Positions 38,105 through 46,452 of a stretch of 64,000 nucleotides of DNA are shown here, one piece after another. The stretch is from Gammaproteobacteria bacterium (GTDB lineage: Bacteria; Pseudomonadota; Gammaproteobacteria; Steroidobacterales; Steroidobacteraceae), in assembly GCA_025359205.1 (NCBI GenBank), contig JANYHD010000019.1, positions 1 through 64,000 of the forward strand. Reading direction: 5' to 3'. A program made the position numbers and the translations under genes. The notes beneath the pieces were generated by a model. The model was given only the letters and a program-made list of their open reading frames with translations, made no database searches and was not told the origin of the DNA. The first letter of the stretch is position 1. Each line of letters starts with the position of its first letter.

Positions 38105-38662
38105 CTATTGCCGCTGCTGCCACTCCCGCTGCAGCAGGCCATAAGCCGTGACGCTGCAGGGCTCGCCGCGCGTGAGCCAGCGCTCGCGCAGCAGGCCCTC
38201 GGCGGTGAATCCCAACTGCGTCAGCACCCGCACCGAACGCGCGTTGCGCGGGTCGACTTCGGCCTCCAGCCGGCGGAGGACGAGCTCACCGAAGGCGCAG
38301 TCGATCAGCGTGCGCAGGGCCTCGCGCATGTAGCCCTGGCCCCAGTGCGTGCGGCCCAGCACGTAGCCGAGCTCGGCGCGCGCGCTGGACTCGTCGAAGC
38401 GGAACAACAGGCACGAACCAATGGCGGTGCCCGAGCGCCGCTCGAGGATCGCGAACTGCAGCGCCGCGCCCGCCGCCTGCAGGGCGCTCATGCGCGCGTA
38501 CCAGTTGCGCGCGTCGTCCATGCCGCGCCAGCTCGCGTAGGGCAGGTAGCGCGTCACCGCGTCGTCGCCATTGACCTCGAGAAGCGCAGGCAGATCGGCC
38601 TCCGTCACCAGCCGGATCTGCAGGCGCGCGGATTCCAGGCCATGACCGAGAGTGAGCGGCAT
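38105..38662 (-). CDS. GNAT family N-acetyltransferase (RimJ/RimL-like)
   Basis: A 185-residue acetyltransferase of the RimJ/RimL subgroup. It shows 'RLQIRLVTEADLPALLEV', the CoA loop 'RTHWGQGYMREAL' and the C-terminal 'PRNARSVRVLTQLGFTAEGLLRE'. The acceptor could be a ribosomal protein N-terminus or a small molecule. ATG 38662 shares one base with the stop of the upstream GFA gene (TGATG). Convergent with the GGEDF gene, six bases apart. Confidence 0.9.
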   Translation of the reverse strand: MPLTLGHGLESARLQIRLVTEADLPALLEVNGDDAVTRYLPYASWRGMDDARNWYARMSALQAAGAALQFAILERRSGTAIGSCLLFRFDESSARAELGYVLGRTHWGQGYMREALRTLIDCAFGELVLRRLEAEVDPRNARSVRVLTQLGFTAEGLLRERWLTRGEPCSVTAYGLLQREWQQRQ

Positions 38663-39081
38663 CAGCGGAACTCGACCTCGCCGATCCAGTTGCGCTGGCG
38701 GCGCTCCAGCCGCGAGCCCGTGTCCTCGCCATCAAAACTCGCCGGTGCGTGGCGCAGGAGTGCGGGATCGACGTCCTCAAATGCGTTGACGCTGACCACC
38801 GCATACACCTTGCCGTCGATGCGGCAGCTCACGACTGGCACCACGCCGCAGCGCGCGCAGCAGTGGAAGTCGGCGGTGCCCGTGCCAAAGCGGTAGTCGG
38901 ACACGAGGCTTCGGTCGCGCACGGTCACGACCAGCCTGGCGCGTGGATCGGAGGTCCACACGCCGCCATGCTTGACGCAGAAGCTGCAGGAGCAGGCGCG
39001 GGCGGGAATCGCGGCCGGCGCGTGCTCCCAGGTCAGCGAGAAGGCAATGTTTCCGCAGTGGCAGCGGCCGTGTATCAGCAT
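38662..39081 (-). CDS. GFA family zinc protein
   Basis: A 139-residue protein of the GFA/CENP-V fold. Zinc cysteines are in 'GRCHCGNIAFSL', 'CSCSFCVKHGG' and 'CCARCGVVP'. The family was named for glutathione-dependent formaldehyde activation, but most members are uncharacterised. ATG 39081 starts directly at the conserved part, eight bases after the upstream membrane-protein gene's stop. The frame open to 39300 overlaps that gene and is not conserved. Confidence 0.9.
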   Translation of the reverse strand: MLIHGRCHCGNIAFSLTWEHAPAAIPARACSCSFCVKHGGVWTSDPRARLVVTVRDRSLVSDYRFGTGTADFHCCARCGVVPVVSCRIDGKVYAVVSVNAFEDVDPALLRHAPASFDGEDTGSRLERRQRNWIGEVEFR

Positions 39082-39089
39082 CGTTTGGC

Positions 39090-39473
39090 CTAGGCAGCGC
39101 TTTCCGGGCGCGGCGGCGGGTTGATGGCCGCGAGCGCCGCGGTCAGGGCTGCAAATGCCAGCGTGCTCACGGCGATGTCCGGCATGCGGCGCAATGCGCG
39201 GTTGATGCCATCCACGCCGGCGAGATCCTCGGGCGCCACGCCATGCTGGCGCGCCACGTACATGGCAATGCCCCAAAGGATTGCGGCGGCGACCAGCCAC
39301 GTGCCCGCATCGCGCAGGCTGTAGCGCACCGGCATGCAGATGTGCATCGCACCCAACAGCAGTGCGCCGAAGCCGGCGTCATAGGCAAACCACTGCAGGT
39401 TCCAGGGCTCGATGTACAGGGCCATGGGCGCGGCCACGAAGCCCACGGCGACTCGCATCAGAAAGTAGGGCAT
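39090..39473 (-). CDS. small membrane protein of unknown function
   Basis: A 127-residue protein with about three or four hydrophobic segments ('VAVGFVAAPMALYI', 'DAGFGALLLGAMHICM', 'TWLVAAAILWGIAMYVA', 'VSTLAFAALTAALAAI'). No domain is recognised. It sits directly upstream of the GFA gene on the same strand and is probably co-transcribed with it. Confidence 0.65.
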   Translation of the reverse strand: MPYFLMRVAVGFVAAPMALYIEPWNLQWFAYDAGFGALLLGAMHICMPVRYSLRDAGTWLVAAAILWGIAMYVARQHGVAPEDLAGVDGINRALRRMPDIAVSTLAFAALTAALAAINPPPRPESAA

Positions 39474-39490
39474 CGACTGGCGTTCCGGAA

Positions 39491-39512
39491 GGGCGTGGCA
39501 GCTGCCACGCCC
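39491..39512. repeat. 22-base perfect palindrome
   Basis: GGGCGTGGCAG (39491-39501) is followed at once by its exact reverse complement (39502-39512). It lies between the DUF4252 gene (ending at 39540, minus strand) and the start of the next minus-strand gene (39473). As RNA it can form a strong GC hairpin. No T-run follows on either strand, so a classical intrinsic terminator is not supported. An operator or a transcript-end hairpin are the alternatives. Confidence 0.6.
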
Positions 39513-39539
39513 ATATCTGGCACCAGCGGGAATCGCCGG

Positions 39540-40133
39540 TCAAGTCGTGGGCGGGTCTCGCTCGGTGTCAGTGCCGGAAGCCGCGGCGCCGGTCACGCGC
39601 AAGCCTGGCACGTCGAGATGCACGCTGAGGCGCTGCAGGTCTTCCGGGCTGATCGAGCCGACCACGTTGACGATCGTCAGTTCGCGCGGCTCGCTGGAGA
39701 TCACCGCGAGGCCGGTGGTCTTGTCATTGTCCATCGAAACATACACGTCGACGTTGTTGCGATCCTTGCTGCGCACCTGCGCCAGGCGATTCCAGTTGGG
39801 GGCGCGCAGCTGCGCGCGCACGGCGTCGACGTCAGCCTGCGAATAGACGAAGTCACTGTCGAACTCGTAGCTGTGAATGGTGATGCTCTTGATGTTGGCG
39901 AGCACGCGCCGCGTGGTGGCGCCGTCCGGATCGTGGTCGCTGGCAAAGTGGCTGGCAAAGTGCAGCAGCCAGGGACCTACCGTCACGACCGTGCTTTCAC
40001 TCGCCTTGGTCTCGAGCTTGCGGAAGTCCGGCAGGGTCAGCCGGCCGCTCTCGGCCGGTGGCGGATTCTCATGGGCCTGGGCCAGGCCGGAAACCGTCAG
40101 CGCGCCGATCATCAGCCAGGTGCGTGTGTTCAT
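39540..40133 (-). CDS. DUF4252 domain-containing exported protein
   Basis: A 197-residue protein with a signal peptide (MNTRTWLMIGALTVSGLAQA) followed by a DUF4252-like body ('ASESTVVTVGPWLLHFASHFA', 'ITIHSYEFDSDFVYSQADVDAV', 'NNVDVYVSMDNDKTTGLAVIS'). The family is periplasmic or lipoprotein, often near sigma/anti-sigma genes, with no known activity. It is preceded by a 123-base intergenic region (40134-40256) with a TTGACA at about 40234 on its strand but no good -10 partner. Confidence 0.82.
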   Translation of the reverse strand: MNTRTWLMIGALTVSGLAQAHENPPPAESGRLTLPDFRKLETKASESTVVTVGPWLLHFASHFASDHDPDGATTRRVLANIKSITIHSYEFDSDFVYSQADVDAVRAQLRAPNWNRLAQVRSKDRNNVDVYVSMDNDKTTGLAVISSEPRELTIVNVVGSISPEDLQRLSVHLDVPGLRVTGAAASGTDTERDPPTT

Positions 40134-40256
40134 CGCCTTGCTCCCATGCTCGGCAGGCTGCCGGTATCCTCAATGGACGCGGCAGCGCGCAAAAGGATGC
40201 AGGGAGCCTGGAGCCTTCGTTGGCGGGCGCCGGCAGCTGTCAACAACCCTTATGAT

Positions 40257-41366
40257 TCAATCACTTGCAGGAGCGTTGCGGCGCTCGAGGCCGGAGGCCT
40301 TGCGGCCCGCCCGCTCGAAGCGCGGCGCGGCGCCCACCTGCAATCGCGCCGCAAGGTCCACGCAGCGGTCGAGCAGCGCGCGGGCGCCATCGTGAAGCCT
40401 GGTGCTGTGCTGCACGATCTCCACGTTGCGTTCCATGTCCTCGGCCGTCCAGCCGCGGCTGTGCGCGATGTACGGGAATTGCGGGAACTGCAGGCCGAGC
40501 TCCCCGAAGAACTGCAGCATCTGCCCGGCGACCGCCTGGATGTTGTCCTGGCCGCCAGTGATGATGAACGCGGCCACCTTGTCCTTGAGCATCACGCGAT
40601 TGCGCAGCGTGATCTGGTTCTGCACGGTGTTGAGCCGCTCGGCCATCTTGTAGAACAGCGAACTCGCCGCGCCCCAGCGGATCGGCGTCGCGACCAGGAT
40701 CACATCCGCCCAGAAGACCAGGTTCTCGTACACCTCCTGCATGCCATCATGCTGGTGCATCTGCGAGATGCTGCAGGGCCAGGTGCAGGCGTAGGCACTC
40801 TTGGAGTAGTAGCCCTCGCAGGCGCGGAAGTTCAGCTCGCGCAGCTTCGTCAGCCGGAACTCGAGTGCATGCTTCGCGCCGGCATGCTCGAGCGCCGACT
40901 GCAGCAGCGCTTCGGAAGTTGAATAACGCGGATGCGCATTGTCCATGATCGTCGTCGACAGGCCCCACACCCGCAACGGCCCAGGCTCGCGCTGCAGGTC
41001 GCGCTCGAGCGGATGCTTGGCATGCGGCAGGCGATTGCGCGTGCTGGCCGGCGCATCGCGCACCAGCAGGCGCCCGCCCTCGACCTTGCATTCGAAGCGC
41101 GGCACGCGATCGGCTTCGTAGCCGGGCTCGCCTTCGCCCGTGACCCGGTGGAATTTCCAGTGGTGCCAGGGACAGACCACGTAGTCGCCTTCGAGCGTGC
41201 CGAGCCCGAGCGGCCCGCCGACGTGGTTGCAGGCGCCATTGATGACGCCGAACTTGCCGTCGACGCAGGACAGTGCCACTTTCGTGCGGCCCACCAGCAG
41301 CTGTTGCAGCTGTGCTCGCGCCAGCACCGTAGCGTCGCCCATGTCATGCCAGAGTTCATCGCTCAT
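40257..41366 (-). CDS. Rieske [2Fe-2S] - flavodoxin-like reductase fusion
   Basis: A 369-residue two-domain protein. Residues 1-105 are a Rieske ferredoxin domain with ligands C46-x-H48 and C65-x2-H68 (CNHVGG and CPWHHW). Residues about 130-330 are a flavodoxin-fold NAD(P)H-dependent FMN reductase-like domain ('RVWGLSTTI', 'WADVILVATPIRWGAASSLFYKMAERL', 'KVAAFIITGGQDN'). Electrons could pass between FMN and the iron-sulfur cluster. The native partner is unknown. It is the last gene of the minus-strand run headed by oxyR. Confidence 0.88.
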   Translation of the reverse strand: MSDELWHDMGDATVLARAQLQQLLVGRTKVALSCVDGKFGVINGACNHVGGPLGLGTLEGDYVVCPWHHWKFHRVTGEGEPGYEADRVPRFECKVEGGRLLVRDAPASTRNRLPHAKHPLERDLQREPGPLRVWGLSTTIMDNAHPRYSTSEALLQSALEHAGAKHALEFRLTKLRELNFRACEGYYSKSAYACTWPCSISQMHQHDGMQEVYENLVFWADVILVATPIRWGAASSLFYKMAERLNTVQNQITLRNRVMLKDKVAAFIITGGQDNIQAVAGQMLQFFGELGLQFPQFPYIAHSRGWTAEDMERNVEIVQHSTRLHDGARALLDRCVDLAARLQVGAAPRFERAGRKASGLERRNAPASD

Positions 41367-41401
41367 TTGCAGTCCTGCGCTTCAGTTGCTGTTGTGAGTG
41401 G

Positions 41402-41797
41402 TCAGGACGCCGCGATCTCGACGCGATTGCCGTCAGGATCCAGGATCACGCTCTCGTAGTACCCATCACCGGTGCGGCGCGGCCCAGCGAGTACCGGATA
41501 ACCGTCATTTGCCAGGCGCCGCGTGAGCTCGTCGACGTGCCGTGCCGATTCTACAGACAGCGCGAAGTGTGCGAATCCCAGCCGCTGCGCTCCAGCCTCG
41601 ATAGCCACCGGCGCAAGCGCGGTGGTCTTCATGACTTCCAGCCGGGCGCCGTCGCCAAAACTCAGAAAGCACGACTCGAAACCCTTGCCGGCGTTGGCAT
41701 AGCGGTTGCCGGGCTTGGCGCCGAAGTAGGTCACGTAGAACGCAGTGCTGCGCTCAATGTCATGAGTCCACAATGCGAGGTGTTCGATGCACGCCAT
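41402..41797 (-). CDS. VOC family (glyoxalase-like) protein
   Basis: A 131-residue vicinal-oxygen-chelate protein: 'IEHLALWTHDIERSTAFYVTYFG', 'GFAHFALSVES' and 'ESVILDPDGNRVEIAAS', which give the metal-binding His and Glu positions. It is similar in length to glyoxalase/bleomycin-resistance proteins; the substrate is unknown. It lies between the superoxide dismutase gene (36 bases upstream) and the Rieske-flavodoxin gene. Confidence 0.88.
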   Translation of the reverse strand: MACIEHLALWTHDIERSTAFYVTYFGAKPGNRYANAGKGFESCFLSFGDGARLEVMKTTALAPVAIEAGAQRLGFAHFALSVESARHVDELTRRLANDGYPVLAGPRRTGDGYYESVILDPDGNRVEIAAS

Positions 41798-41833
41798 GTA
41801 CGGATCGTCACCGCGTGTCGAACGTGCCGACCG

Positions 41834-42601
41834 TCAGGCCGCGCTCAGGTTGTCCGCTGCAAAGCCCCAGTTGTAGAGCTTGTCGAGCACGGCATTGACG
41901 TGGTCGGCGCGCCGGTTCTGGTAGTCCAGGTAGTAGGCGTGTTCCCACACGTCTATGGCGAGCAGCGGGCGCTGACCCTTGACCAGCGGTGAATCCGCGT
42001 TGCCGGTCTTGGTGACGGCAAGCTTGTCGCCATCCTGCACGAGCCAGGCCCAGCCGCTGCCGAACTGGGTGGTCGCGGCCGTGAGAAGTTCCTTCTGGCA
42101 GGCGGCGACGCTGCCGAATGCGGCTTCGATCTTCCCGCGTAGCGCGGCCGGCGGCACGCCACCGCCCTGGGGACGCAGGCTGCGCCAGTAAAAACTGTGG
42201 TTCCAGTGCTGCGCAGCGTTGTTGTACACGGCGAGCTTGTCAGCGACGCCGTAGGTCGCCGCGATGATCTTCTCGAGTGTCATGTCCGCATACGGCGTGC
42301 CGGCGACCGCCTTGTTGAGGTTGTCGACGTAAGCGCGATGGTGCTTGCCGTGATGAAAGCCCAGCGTGTTGGCCGAGATCACGGGATCCAGGGCACCGTC
42401 CGCATACGGGAGCGTGGGCAGGCTGAAGGGGCCGGCGGGAGCCGCTCCGGCAGGCGGCGCAGCGGGCGCGGCGTTGGCGGCAGGCGCATCCGTTGCCGGC
42501 GCGGGTGCGATGCACGCGAGCGCGGTGACACCGGCAGTTGCAAACACCAGGTTGCGGCGGTCTTGATCGATGCCGGGTTCACCGGAGGAATTCTTGCTCA
42601 T
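41834..42601 (-). CDS. sodB: exported Fe-type superoxide dismutase
   Basis: A 255-residue Fe/Mn superoxide dismutase with an unusual N-terminus. Residues about 15-37 ([21 protein letters not shown]) look like a Tat-type or lipoprotein signal, followed by an Ala/Pro linker to about residue 58. The enzyme core has metal ligands in [15 protein letters not shown] and [10 protein letters not shown]. The Gln in NNAAQ favours iron. Cytosolic SodB is about 193 residues, so the extra 60 residues are the signal and linker. Export to periplasm or membrane is inferred. ATG 42601 opens the signal. Confidence 0.9.
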   Translation of the reverse strand: MSKNSSGEPGIDQDRRNLVFATAGVTALACIAPAPATDAPAANAAPAAPPAGAAPAGPFSLPTLPYADGALDPVISANTLGFHHGKHHRAYVDNLNKAVAGTPYADMTLEKIIAATYGVADKLAVYNNAAQHWNHSFYWRSLRPQGGGVPPAALRGKIEAAFGSVAACQKELLTAATTQFGSGWAWLVQDGDKLAVTKTGNADSPLVKGQRPLLAIDVWEHAYYLDYQNRRADHVNAVLDKLYNWGFAADNLSAA

Positions 42602-42662
42602 GGGTGCGCTCCGTTGCAGGCCGGCCACGGATGCTACGCGCAACATGGGCCGCCGCAAAGCA

Positions 42663-44114
42663 TCAGCCGCGCAGACCCTGCCAGGCCGCGAGCGCGGCCG
42701 CCCGCGATTCGCGCAGGTCGACGATCGGCAGCGGGTAGTCGCGGCCGAGTTGCACCCCTGCCGCGACAAGGTCTGTGGCAGCGGCCAGCCAGGGCGCGTG
42801 GATGTCCTGGTCGTTGAGGCGCGCGAGCTCGGGAAGCCAGCGGCGCAGGTAGCTTCCCTGTGGGTCGTAGCGGCGGCTCTGCGTGACCGGATTGAACACG
42901 CGGTAGTACGGCGCAGCGTCGGCACCGCAGCCCGCGACCCACTGCCAATTCTGCGTGTTGGATGCGAGGTCGGCGTCGACCAGCGTGTCCCAGAACCAGC
43001 GCGCGCCGGTCAGCCACGGCAGGCGCAGGTTCTTGACGAGAAAGGAGGCGACGACCATGCGGACGCGGTTGTGCATCCAGCCGGTGCTCCACAGCTCGCG
43101 CATGCCCGCGTCGATCAGCGGCACGCCGGTGCGGCCGAGCTGCCAGGCGGCAAGCGCCTGTGGCGCCTCGCGCCAGGGAAAGCGCGCGATCGTCTCCTGC
43201 AGCGGTTCCGTGGGCGTATGTGGAAAGTGATGGAGCAGGTGATACGAGAATTCGCGCCACAGGATCTCGGCGAGAAACTTGCCACCGGGCGCCTCGGCCG
43301 CCGGCATGCCTGCTTGCGCCGACGCGCGTAGCACCGCGTGCCAGACCTGGCGCGGCGACAGTTCGCCGTGATGGAGGTGAGGCGACAGTTTCGATGTCCC
43401 GGCGCCGTGCGGAAAATCGCGATGGTCGGAGTAGCGCGCCACGCCGCCCGCGACGAATTGCGCGAGGCGAGGAGTTGCCGCGACCTCGCCCGGTTGCCAG
43501 ACCGCGGCGAGCGGGGCGCACCAGTCGGTCGCGGGCATCAGCCCGAGCTGCGCGAGTGTGAGTGAATGCGGCCACACGGGCGGTGCGGGCAGCGCTGCTG
43601 GCGCGGCGAGCGGCACTGGCGGTGCGAGCGCTGCGAGCACATTGCGCCTGAACGGCGTGTACACCCGATAGGGACCGCCGCTCTGCGTGGCGATTTGCCA
43701 GGGTTCGACGAGCAGCGCGCCGTTGCGGCTCTCGGCCACCAGTCCCTGCGCGCGCAACGCCTCCTTGACCAGCGCATCGCGCGCGCGCACCAGCGGTTCG
43801 TAGCGGCGATTCCAGTAGACGGAGTCGGCGCCGCACTCGCGGCACAGCTCCCGCAGCACAGGGAGCGCCGGGCCACTGCGGATGACCAGCCGCGAACCGC
43901 GCCGGGCCAGCTCTGTGGACAGTGTGCCCAGCGATTGGTGCAGCCACCAGCGCGCCGCACCGCCGGGTGCCCATTCGCCTTCTTCCTCGCGGCTGTCGAC
44001 GTACAGCGGGATGATTGGAGCGCCGGCGTCGAGCGCCGCACGGAGCGCTGGGTTGTCGGCGAGCCGTAGGTCCTGGCGAAACCAGACGATGGCGGTGCGG
44101 GCGCGTTCGCTCAC
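42663..44114 (-). CDS. phrB: deoxyribodipyrimidine photolyase
   Basis: A 483-residue class I photolyase that reverts cyclobutane pyrimidine dimers with light. The N-terminal antenna domain begins '[18 protein letters not shown]'. The FAD domain has '[19 protein letters not shown]', '[13 protein letters not shown]', '[15 protein letters not shown]' and '[12 protein letters not shown]'. The GTG start at 44114 overlaps the lipase-like gene's stop (GTGA). It belongs to the oxyR-headed run. Confidence 0.94.
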   Translation of the reverse strand: MSERARTAIVWFRQDLRLADNPALRAALDAGAPIIPLYVDSREEEGEWAPGGAARWWLHQSLGTLSTELARRGSRLVIRSGPALPVLRELCRECGADSVYWNRRYEPLVRARDALVKEALRAQGLVAESRNGALLVEPWQIATQSGGPYRVYTPFRRNVLAALAPPVPLAAPAALPAPPVWPHSLTLAQLGLMPATDWCAPLAAVWQPGEVAATPRLAQFVAGGVARYSDHRDFPHGAGTSKLSPHLHHGELSPRQVWHAVLRASAQAGMPAAEAPGGKFLAEILWREFSYHLLHHFPHTPTEPLQETIARFPWREAPQALAAWQLGRTGVPLIDAGMRELWSTGWMHNRVRMVVASFLVKNLRLPWLTGARWFWDTLVDADLASNTQNWQWVAGCGADAAPYYRVFNPVTQSRRYDPQGSYLRRWLPELARLNDQDIHAPWLAAATDLVAAGVQLGRDYPLPIVDLRESRAAALAAWQGLRG

Positions 44115-45388
44115 GTCAGGGCGGCGTAGTGCCGCGGCGGCTGGTTCAACTGGTTGAGGTAACTGCGGCGCAGCTCGGGCGCAAGCGTGGCCCAGTCCAC
44201 TTTCTCCAACCAGGTCGTGCGCAGCTGGCGATCGCTCACCGTCACGGTGCGAGCGATGCGCGGGCCCGGCTGTGCGGCAAGGCGCGTGGTGCGCCCCTGG
44301 CGCAGCAGTTCCAGCACGGCTCGCGCCACCGTAGCGCTGCGCGGCAGTGCGCTGTGTTCACAGCGCACATAATAGTTGTCGCTGCCGGCCAGCTGCGCGC
44401 TCGCAAGCGGCACCGTGCCATCGCCTGCGTCGCTCACCAGGTAGTGGAAATCGTCTTCGGCGAGCCGCACGCTGGTGACCGTGCGTTGCTGCGTGCCGCA
44501 GATGGCGATGCAGCGCGGCTCCATGGCGGGGAGCCGCGCGGCAAAGGCGCGACCCTCGGCCAGCAGTCGCGGATCCGGCCGCGGGCCGGACTGTGGCCAG
44601 TTGTCCGCGTCGTAGAGATCAAGCGGCAGTCCGGGTCCGGGCGGCGGCAGCATCTGGTGCAGGCTCGGAAAAGTGCTGAACACGCGCGTCGCGAGGAATT
44701 CCGCGTCATGCAGTCGATCGAGCGCCGCCAGCCGCCGCACCACAGGATAGGTGCCGCGGATGGCTTGCGCCGCGCCAAAGGAACCGCCGTGCGGGGTGCC
44801 TAGCGTGACCAGGCGACGCACGCGCGCGAGATCGGGTGATTCCAGCGCACGGCGCGCGATCAGGCCGCCCATGCTGTGCGCCACGAGAAATATCCCCGGC
44901 GCAGGGTCGGCGTGCACGCGCGCCGCAAAGGCCGTGGCCAGCTCATCAAGGTTCCGCCGCCAGTCGTAGTCGTGCACGGTCACGGCAAAGCCGGCCGCGC
45001 GCAGCCGCAACTGCAGCGCGAGGTAGCTGAAAGGAATAGCGCCGAGCGGGCCGAGACCGGTCGCATCCGGCAGCTGCAGGCGTGTGAGCGTGCCGCCAAT
45101 GACATCCTGCGGGTCCAGCCAGAGCAGGTCGGCGGGGGCACCGGCGGCGCGAGGCGCGCCGAGCTGCGAGCCCATGATGCCGGGCAAAAGGTAAATGGAC
45201 TCAGCGTGGCGACGCCGCGCGGATGCAGCCTTGTGGGCGAGGGCTGCGAGCAGCGCGTACTCGGCCACGCCGAACGCGGCCATCAACTCGCGGCGCGCGC
45301 CCCCCTGCGCCAGCAGCGCGCACAGCTCGGCGTCACTGTGCCACATGCGATCGTAGATCGAGATCTCGTCAGTCGGGACGGCAATCAT
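44111..45388 (-). CDS. alpha/beta-hydrolase, LCAT/lipase-like
   Basis: A 425-residue protein of the lecithin:cholesterol acyltransferase-like alpha/beta-hydrolase group. It shows an oxyanion region 'YLLPGIMGSQLG', nucleophile Ser in AHSMGG (about residue 190), a likely catalytic Asp in 'VSDAGDGTVPLAS' and His in 'CEHSALPRS'. No signal peptide. It may be a lipase or acyltransferase acting on membrane lipids. ATG 45388 overlaps the oxyR stop (ATGA), and its own stop overlaps the phrB start. The frame open to 45694 is not conserved. Confidence 0.82.
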   Translation of the reverse strand: MIAVPTDEISIYDRMWHSDAELCALLAQGGARRELMAAFGVAEYALLAALAHKAASARRRHAESIYLLPGIMGSQLGAPRAAGAPADLLWLDPQDVIGGTLTRLQLPDATGLGPLGAIPFSYLALQLRLRAAGFAVTVHDYDWRRNLDELATAFAARVHADPAPGIFLVAHSMGGLIARRALESPDLARVRRLVTLGTPHGGSFGAAQAIRGTYPVVRRLAALDRLHDAEFLATRVFSTFPSLHQMLPPPGPGLPLDLYDADNWPQSGPRPDPRLLAEGRAFAARLPAMEPRCIAICGTQQRTVTSVRLAEDDFHYLVSDAGDGTVPLASAQLAGSDNYYVRCEHSALPRSATVARAVLELLRQGRTTRLAAQPGPRIARTVTVSDRQLRTTWLEKVDWATLAPELRRSYLNQLNQPPRHYAALT

Positions 45389-46296
45389 GTGGCGCGGCCG
45401 ATGCCACTGTGGCGCTCGAGCTGTTCGCAGAACGCGGCAATGGCCGCGGTGCGCGTGCTGCTCGGGCGCCAGACCGCGCCGATGTGGCGTGTCGGCACTG
45501 GCTTCACCAGGTTCAGCACCCGCATGCCGGCCGCGGCGCTGTAGGCGCCGCGGCAGGCGAGCGCGGGCAGCAGCGTCACGCCCGCGCCGGCGGCGACCAT
45601 CTGGCGGAGCGTCTCGAGGCTGGTGGCGCGGAAGTCCTGCCTTTCGTGCGCGCGGCTGCGCGCGCACACGGCCAGCGCCTGGTCGCGCAGGCAATGGCCG
45701 TCCTCGAGCAGCAGCAACGCTTCATCGCCCAGGTCGCTGACCTGGACCTGCCGGCGCGCAGCGAGCCGGTGGTGCTCGGGCACCGCCAGCAGGAAGGGCT
45801 CGTCGTACAGCGCCAGCGATTCGAAACCGGGTTCAGGTGCAGGCAGGGCGATGATGCCGAGATCGAGTTCGCCGGCGCGCAGGCGCTCGAGCATTGGCCC
45901 GGTCTGGTATTCGAACAGCAGCAGCTCGAGCCGCGGCAGCGCCTTGCGCAGCCGTGGCATCAGCTGTGGCAACAGGTAGGGGCCGACGGTGGGCAGGGTG
46001 GCGACGCGCAGCGAGCCGGCCAGCGGATCACGCCAGTCGCGCGCGAGCCGGACGATCTCGTCGCTGGTGGCGATGATCTGTCGCGCGCGCGCGGCGACCG
46101 CGGCGCCGGCCTCGGTCAGCAGCACATGCCGCGGCTGGCGTTCCACCAGCTGCACGCCGAGATATTGCTCGAGCTTGCGCAGCTGCGCCGACAGCGTCGG
46201 CTGGCTGACGAAGCAGGCCGCCGCCGCCCTGCCGAAATGCCGGGTCTCGGCGAGCGCTGCCAGGTAACGCAGGTCCTTGAGCTTGAGGTCGGCCAT
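45385..46296 (-). CDS. oxyR: hydrogen peroxide-inducible transcriptional regulator OxyR
   Basis: A 303-residue LysR-type regulator. The N-terminal winged HTH is 'HFGRAAAACFVSQPTLSAQLRKLE'; the redox pair C202 and C211 in 'DGHCLRDQALAVCARS' matches E. coli C199/C208, which is diagnostic of OxyR. Peroxide forms that disulfide and activates antioxidant genes. ATG 46296 (MADLKLKDLRYL) is preferred over the upstream 46326 start. It heads a six-gene same-strand run ending at 40257 and is likely autoregulated from 46297-46452. Confidence 0.94.
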   Translation of the reverse strand: MADLKLKDLRYLAALAETRHFGRAAAACFVSQPTLSAQLRKLEQYLGVQLVERQPRHVLLTEAGAAVAARARQIIATSDEIVRLARDWRDPLAGSLRVATLPTVGPYLLPQLMPRLRKALPRLELLLFEYQTGPMLERLRAGELDLGIIALPAPEPGFESLALYDEPFLLAVPEHHRLAARRQVQVSDLGDEALLLLEDGHCLRDQALAVCARSRAHERQDFRATSLETLRQMVAAGAGVTLLPALACRGAYSAAAGMRVLNLVKPVPTRHIGAVWRPSSTRTAAIAAFCEQLERHSGIGRAT

Positions 46297-46452
46297 GCCA
46301 CCATATACCTTATCTATCGGGATCATAATATCAATTGATTTTTCTCATGCATCGGCGCTGGCGAGGGCGCAACGGCGCGAGCGCGGGCGGCTGGGAACAT
46401 TCGCGAATCGCGGCCGTCAGCGCTACGATCCGCCTGGATCCCAGGAGCAACT
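46297..46452. promoter_or_regulatory. divergent control region oxyR / two-component system
   Basis: This 156-base spacer separates oxyR (minus) from the response regulator (plus). Next to oxyR it is AT-rich (about 46300-46345), holding the palindrome ATCAATTGAT (46330-46339) and ATC/GAT half-elements suited to a LysR regulator. A second palindrome, ATTCGCGAAT, sits at 46399-46408. I could not align the full four-element OxyR consensus. Confidence 0.45.
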
